5,239 nucleotides of DNA from Syntrophomonadaceae bacterium (GTDB taxonomy: Bacteria; Bacillota; Dethiobacteria; PWVN01), in assembly GCA_007136165.1 (NCBI GenBank), contig SLHK01000189.1:1-5239 (forward strand), in the 5' to 3' direction. Shown here piece by piece: positions 4,691-5,239 of the stretch. Each line of letters starts with the position of its first letter. Positions within the stretch are counted from its first letter, which is position 1. The notes under the pieces are model-generated. The model saw nothing but the letters and a program-made list of their open reading frames with translations, was not told where the DNA came from and made no database searches. Both the position numbers and the translations under genes were made by a program.

Positions 4691-5239
4691 TATCGCGGGT
4701 TTCATGGAAGAACTGGCCCCCGAAAGCCGGGCCCTGGACTGGGATAATGTGGGGCTCCTGGTGGGGCGCCCCGATACTTCCGTGACCAACCTGCTGGTAA
4801 GCCTCAACTATGACGGGGCCGTCCTGGAGGAAGCCCTCCGGCTCAGGGCAAACCTCATCGTCTGCCATCATCCCTTCCTGCCGAAACCATTAAAAACCCT
4901 GCGGACGGATACGCCTCAGGGCGCCCTGCTCAAGGAAACCCTCATCCAGGGCCTCAATGTTTTTGCAGCCCACACCAACCTGGATGCCGCCGAAGAAGGG
5001 GTAAACCATCACCTGGCCAGGGCCTTTTCCCTAAGAGACGTTAAAATCCTGCAAAAGATTGGAGAAGACCCCCTGCTGAAGCTGGTGGTATTTGTACCGC
5101 CTTCCCACACCGATGTCGTAAGGGACGCCCTGTCCGAGGCGGGCGCCGGCTGGATAGGCGCCTACAGCCACTGCACCTTTACCAGCCCCGGGACGGGCAC
5201 TTTTATGCCCCGGGAGGGTACCAACCCCTACATCGGCCA
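4671..5239 (+). CDS. yqfO: Nif3-like dinuclear metal centre protein, YqfO type (3' partial)
   Basis: The first 189 residues are present and the gene runs off the right edge. From the TTG at 4671 the N-terminus reads MSLRVSDIAGFMEELAPESR then WDNVGLLVG (24-32), a classical Nif3 start. Metal-binding elements visible are CHHP (65-68, more often SHHP in the family) and AHTNLD (100-105); the C-terminal His/Glu ligands would lie beyond the window. From about residue 133 the sequence enters the inserted PII/CutA-like domain of the long YqfO form: LLKLVVFVPPSHTDVVRDAL (135-154), EAGAGWIGAYSHCTF (156-170) and GTGTFMP (174-180). Family members form hexameric toroids with a two-metal site; they are often labelled GTP cyclohydrolase I type 2 homologues, but their cellular role is unsettled. 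The full protein is probably about 370 residues. The trmK-yqfO order is conserved in Bacillus. Confidence 0.93.
   Translation, partial: MSLRVSDIAGFMEELAPESRALDWDNVGLLVGRPDTSVTNLLVSLNYDGAVLEEALRLRANLIVCHHPFLPKPLKTLRTDTPQGALLKETLIQGLNVFAAHTNLDAAEEGVNHHLARAFSLRDVKILQKIGEDPLLKLVVFVPPSHTDVVRDALSEAGAGWIGAYSHCTFTSPGTGTFMPREGTNPYIG

Overview
The window holds five genes: a broken-off gene end, two transporters on the minus strand, and the start of a plus-strand operon that runs off the right edge. The high G+C coding style, strong AGGAGG-type ribosome binding sites, frequent GTG/TTG starts and the trmK-nif3 pair all point to a Firmicute. A thermophilic, anaerobic, Moorella-like lineage would fit, but that placement is inference from style and gene content; no ribosomal RNA or lineage marker is present.

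Layout: 1-186 (+) is the C-terminal end of a G5/VanW-type surface protein. A compact bidirectional terminator (278-322) separates it from convergent cstA (336-1982, -), a carbon-starvation/pyruvate-type transporter. The 296 bp upstream of cstA are AT-rich and hold a possible seven-codon leader ORF and inverted repeats. Next is an MFS transporter (2279-3601, -) of unknown substrate. The interval 3602-3991 between the divergent MFS gene and trmK is unusually full of short repeats and dyads, and carries candidate promoters for both directions. Then come trmK (3992-4690, +), a tRNA m1A22 methyltransferase, and, overlapping it by 20 bp, the 5' part of a YqfO/Nif3-type gene with a PII/CutA-like insert (4671 to the right edge).

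Functionally the window joins two unrelated units. One is a possible organic-acid/nutrient uptake pair (MFS transporter and CstA, same strand, no clear terminator between them). The other is the conserved Firmicute trmK-yqfO pair, here with its own promoter region. In Bacillus subtilis the trmK-yqfO pair lies downstream of sigA and cccA; here the upstream neighbour is the divergent MFS gene.

I see no tRNA, rRNA, CRISPR array, insertion sequence or phage gene, and no clear novel multi-gene system. The points most worth a second look are in the two non-coding regions: a leader-ORF arrangement before cstA, and a structured leader with alternative hairpins before the MFS gene.
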